This document shows positions 5,186 to 7,140 of a DNA stretch of 7,140 nt, piece by piece; the stretch's first letter is position 1, and the number at the start of each line of letters is the position of its first letter. Both the position numbers and the translations under genes were made by a program. The stretch lies in NCBI GenBank assembly GCA_964564655.1, contig CAZMBO010000077.1, positions 1 to 7,140 of the forward strand. The letters are read 5' to 3'. Below the pieces are notes generated by a model that made no database searches, had not been told where the DNA came from, and worked only from the letters and a program-made list of their open reading frames with translations. Origin of the DNA: UBA8687 sp964564655. GTDB taxonomy: Bacteria > Nitrospinota > Nitrospinia > Nitrospinales > VA-1.

Positions 5186-6517
5186 CTAATCTATGTCTGC
5201 AGCACATCTGAATCCTGTCCCATCAGATTGTAATTGAAAGTGGGAATTCATTCGATTTGATGACCTCATTTCCAAAGCTTTTTTATTCCAACTGCCCCCT
5301 CTATTCACCTTTTGTGTGATAGAAAAGGAACCAACACAATCTACCCCGCTGCAAGCATTGAGTTCTGAACGAGAACCTTTAGGGTTTTTTTCAGGACTCA
5401 TTAAATAATAATTTTCATTAATCGGCATCCAATCAAAAACCCATTCACTTACATTCCCTGCCATATCAAAAAGCCCAAATGCATTTGGTGGAAACGAACC
5501 TATCGGAGAAGTATTTTTAAAACCATCGGTTTTACTTGCGTCTCGAGAATTTAAATCGCATTCACTATCACAAAAATTTCCCTCTTTGCCAGTCACCGCC
5601 TCTCCCCAGTAGTATTTACTCTTTGTCCCTCCTCGTGCGGCAAATTCCCATTCTGCCTCTGTTGGCAATCGATATCCCTGTTTCTTACAATAATCTCGCG
5701 CATCTTCCCATGAAACACTGTCAACCGGAAACTCTGCTCCAGGAAATTGAGATGGATTAAAACCCATTACACTTTGAAAAAATTTTTGTTTAACCTCATA
5801 CTTTCCAATTTTAAAGGAAGACAAGCAGACTTTGTGCCTGGGGCGTTCATCTGAGTTTCCTGAGTCGCTTCCCATTTCGAAACAGCCTTCCTTCATGACT
5901 ATCATTTCTTCTTTTGGTTTTTCTTGATTTGTCGAGATTGCCATTTTTTGAACGGTAGCTTTTAGAGCTGTGACTAGCTCACGCGTAGCCGTTGGAATGC
6001 CGTGATACTTGATTCGGTATCTGCTCTTAGCTAGCAATTCCATTTTTCCTGTGCTCATAATAAAAACTCGAAAATGGGGAACTGGGCCTATAGCATCATC
6101 CTTTACAAATTGGCTGATATCGTCATCGACTGCACCCGATTCATCAATCGCCATTACATTCTCGTCTACAAGCTCCGCTTTCCGGCCCTTGGTTTTTCCT
6201 TTTAGAAAAACCATGACATTTCTTCCCTTAGATGCGGGCATGGCAAGAATTCTATTGAGAAGGTCTTCTGCCTCTTGAAATTTTTTTAGCTTTATTTTCG
6301 TATCCGCTTGAGCACGTAGAACCTTATAGTTATCGGAATCTTTTCCAAGTACCTGATCAAAGAATTTTTCTGCGACATGATATTTACCTTGAGCAAAAGC
6401 CGTTTTGCCACTGTCAAAAATTTTTGTTAAATCCTGAGCATGCAAAGTCACTGAAGAGAATAATAAAAGCACGAACTGGATCATTAATTTTTTAATTATT
6501 TCAATCAACTTATCCAT
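5186..6517 (-). CDS. Exported TPR and SUMF1 (formylglycine-generating enzyme-fold) domain protein, probably not a true FGE
   Basis: The 443-residue product starts at the ATG at 6517, with AGGA eight bases upstream. A TTG ten codons earlier gives a poorer signal peptide. The signal peptide is residues 1-27 (basic KK at 9-10, hydrophobic 13-25, cleavage at LHA|QD). Two TPR-like helix pairs follow (30-92: GKTAFAQGKYHVAEKFFDQV and a KKFQEAEDLL unit). Residues 95-200 are a charged segment of unknown fold. The SUMF1/FGE-sulfatase domain covers about 205-443, with the landmarks F-x-MGSD, DERPRHKV, GKYEV, FPVDSVSWEDARDYC, GYRLPTEAEWEFAARGG, FGLFDMAGNVSEWVFDW and RGGSW near the end. After RGGSW a real FGE carries two copper-binding cysteines; here that stretch is NKKALEMRSSNR, with none. 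The domain probably binds a ligand or carries another activity, as in many SUMF1 proteins. Extra cysteines (FCDSEC, ACSGVDC, RCA) may form disulfides outside the cytoplasm. Confidence 0.9.
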   Translation of the reverse strand: MDKLIEIIKKLMIQFVLLLFSSVTLHAQDLTKIFDSGKTAFAQGKYHVAEKFFDQVLGKDSDNYKVLRAQADTKIKLKKFQEAEDLLNRILAMPASKGRNVMVFLKGKTKGRKAELVDENVMAIDESGAVDDDISQFVKDDAIGPVPHFRVFIMSTGKMELLAKSRYRIKYHGIPTATRELVTALKATVQKMAISTNQEKPKEEMIVMKEGCFEMGSDSGNSDERPRHKVCLSSFKIGKYEVKQKFFQSVMGFNPSQFPGAEFPVDSVSWEDARDYCKKQGYRLPTEAEWEFAARGGTKSKYYWGEAVTGKEGNFCDSECDLNSRDASKTDGFKNTSPIGSFPPNAFGLFDMAGNVSEWVFDWMPINENYYLMSPEKNPKGSRSELNACSGVDCVGSFSITQKVNRGGSWNKKALEMRSSNRMNSHFQLQSDGTGFRCAADID

Positions 6518-6671
6518 TTGAAGATTCCTGTTAATTAATATTTTCAATATTTACAGGCCATGAATAAACAAAGGCCGTGCCTCCACCCTCAACAGACTAG
6601 ATCCAAAAAAACAAAAATCTATTAAAAAATTGTAAGACAGTAGTATACGCAGTTAGAATTAACCCTTACTC

Positions 6672-6690
6672 TACTAAATATAGTTTAGTA
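6672..6690. promoter_or_regulatory. Perfect 7-bp inverted repeat, operator candidate
   Basis: TACTAAA (6672-6678) and TTTAGTA (6684-6690) flank the 5-base spacer TATAG. It lies just upstream of the -35 candidate of the lipoprotein promoter and in the divergent region, where a regulator of either gene could bind. The mirror-image symmetry is seen directly; an operator role is inference. Confidence 0.35.
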
Positions 6691-6699
6691 TAGATTAAC

Positions 6700-6728
6700 T
6701 TGAAAATAGCTAATAGGTTTAGTTTTAT
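6700..6728 (+). promoter_or_regulatory. Weak promoter candidate for the TPR lipoprotein gene
   Basis: TTGAAA (6700-6705, five of six consensus bases) and TTTTAT (6723-6728, four of six) are spaced by 17 bases. The leader would be about 70 bases long. The surrounding sequence is very AT-rich, so chance is a serious alternative. Confidence 0.25.
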
Positions 6729-6805
6729 TATTATTAGCCCAATATATTAAATACTCTATTTTTGAATCCTTTACACGCTATACAGAATTCACTGTAAACC
6801 TAGCA

Positions 6806-7140
6806 ATGAGCTTTAATTTCAACACCAATAGAATTTCAAAATATTTACTGATGACCTTACTATTAACGGCTGGTTGCACCAACATTGGAGAGGATCCATT
6901 GACTCTAAACATCGGTGCTGAACCTTCAGCTAAAATGCGAAATGACATCGGGGTAGAACACTTTTTAGCAGGAAGAAATTTTGAAGCCCTGTTGCAATTT
7001 ACCCAAGCAAATTTAGCTGACCCAACTTCCGGAGAGATTCATTTCAACCTTGGGCTTGCACTTTGGAATGAAAATAAAAAGGAAAAGGCGATCAAACATT
7101 TCAAACAGGCATATAGTTTGGCCAAGGGAAACCCGAAAAT
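6806..7140 (+). CDS. TPR-repeat lipoprotein, N-terminal part (runs off the right edge)
   Basis: The frame opens at the ATG at 6806 and is still open at the window end, giving 111 residues. The N-terminus has a basic residue (R9, K12), a hydrophobic core (LLMTLLLTAG) and the lipobox TAGC, so C24 should be lipidated after signal peptidase II cleavage. With N at +3 and T at +2, no aspartate retention signal is present, so outer-membrane sorting is expected in most Gram-negative systems. From about residue 47 the sequence is TPR-like: GVEHFLAGRNFEALLQFTQA, then IHFNLGLALWNENKKEKAIK and HFKQA. Such lipoproteins often act as scaffolds in envelope assembly or in export of pili or polysaccharides; no partner is visible here. 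No Shine-Dalgarno sequence precedes the ATG and no in-frame upstream start exists nearby, so initiation is probably weak or unusual. TPR and lipoprotein calls are secure; function is unknown. Confidence 0.85.
   Translation, partial: MSFNFNTNRISKYLLMTLLLTAGCTNIGEDPLTLNIGAEPSAKMRNDIGVEHFLAGRNFEALLQFTQANLADPTSGEIHFNLGLALWNENKKEKAIKHFKQAYSLAKGNPK

Larger units (their letters stand above)
6518..6805. other. AT-rich divergent intergenic region
   Basis: These 288 bases separate the minus-strand SUMF1 gene from the plus-strand lipoprotein gene, so promoters for both should lie here. No open frame with a start and ribosome-binding site was found. It holds a perfect inverted repeat at 6672-6690, a promoter candidate at 6700-6728 and a TACAG/CTGTA inverted repeat (6781-6785 and 6792-6796) ten bases before the lipoprotein start. 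No RNA gene is recognised. Confidence 0.5.

Noticed and set aside
5536..6278. Plus-strand open frames opposite the SUMF1 protein gene
   Set aside because: They are antisense to conserved SUMF1 and linker sequence, and no start signal supports them.
5186..6517. True formylglycine-generating enzyme (sulfatase activator)
   Set aside because: The cysteines expected just after RGGSW are missing and no sulfatase gene is present in the window.
1..7140. CRISPR array, tRNA, insertion sequence or defence operon
   Set aside because: No regularly spaced direct repeats, no tRNA-like clover-leaf with conserved arms, no transposase or terminal repeats and no recognised defence gene were seen on either strand.

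Overview
The window is AT-rich (roughly 40% GC by eye) and comes from a Gram-negative bacterium: it encodes an outer-membrane beta-barrel type protein, a lipoprotein with a lipobox, and several proteins with Sec signal peptides. TPR proteins at both edges, a secreted SUMF1-domain protein and a SoxS-like thioredoxin-fold protein would suit lineages such as Nitrospinota, Nitrospirota or deltaproteobacteria. No marker gene settles this, so the taxonomy is a guess. I see no tRNA, rRNA, CRISPR array, transposase or phage gene.

Layout from left to right. The 3' end of a TPR protein gene (2-148, +) is followed by a monocistronic beta-barrel protein gene (345-1178, +). Two minus-strand genes face it: an unrecognised basic-tailed protein (1228-1902) and, upstream of that, a secreted thermonuclease-family protein (1955-2386). 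A divergent intergenic region with plausible promoters on both strands separates the nuclease from two small plus-strand genes for exported or membrane proteins: a 65-residue single-span protein (2614-2811) and a 201-residue thioredoxin-fold protein with a glycine-rich linker and a His-containing C-terminal module (2943-3548). After a 236-base gap comes a complete aldehyde dehydrogenase gene (3785-5173, +). Its end converges, 12 bases apart, with a gene for a secreted TPR plus SUMF1/FGE-fold protein (5186-6517, -). A 288-base AT-rich intergenic region leads to the start of a TPR lipoprotein gene (6806 to the right edge, +).

Most of the genes encode proteins that act outside the cytoplasm (barrel, nuclease, membrane-anchored small protein, thioredoxin-like protein, SUMF1 protein, lipoprotein). 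Orientation changes often and spacings are wide, so this looks like a row of independent envelope-related genes with one cytoplasmic dehydrogenase, not an operon or a single pathway. Four starts were chosen further in than the longest open frame because a good Shine-Dalgarno sequence and a better signal peptide or N-terminus support them (2386, 2614, 2943, 6517).

The most interesting item is the protein at 2943-3548. It resembles SoxS-type periplasmic thioredoxins, but the two positions where the CxxC cysteines are expected are both serine (SQNS, both codons TCT), and the mature protein has no cysteine at all. This points to a redox-inactive member of the family. The SUMF1 protein likewise lacks the cysteines that a true formylglycine-generating enzyme needs.
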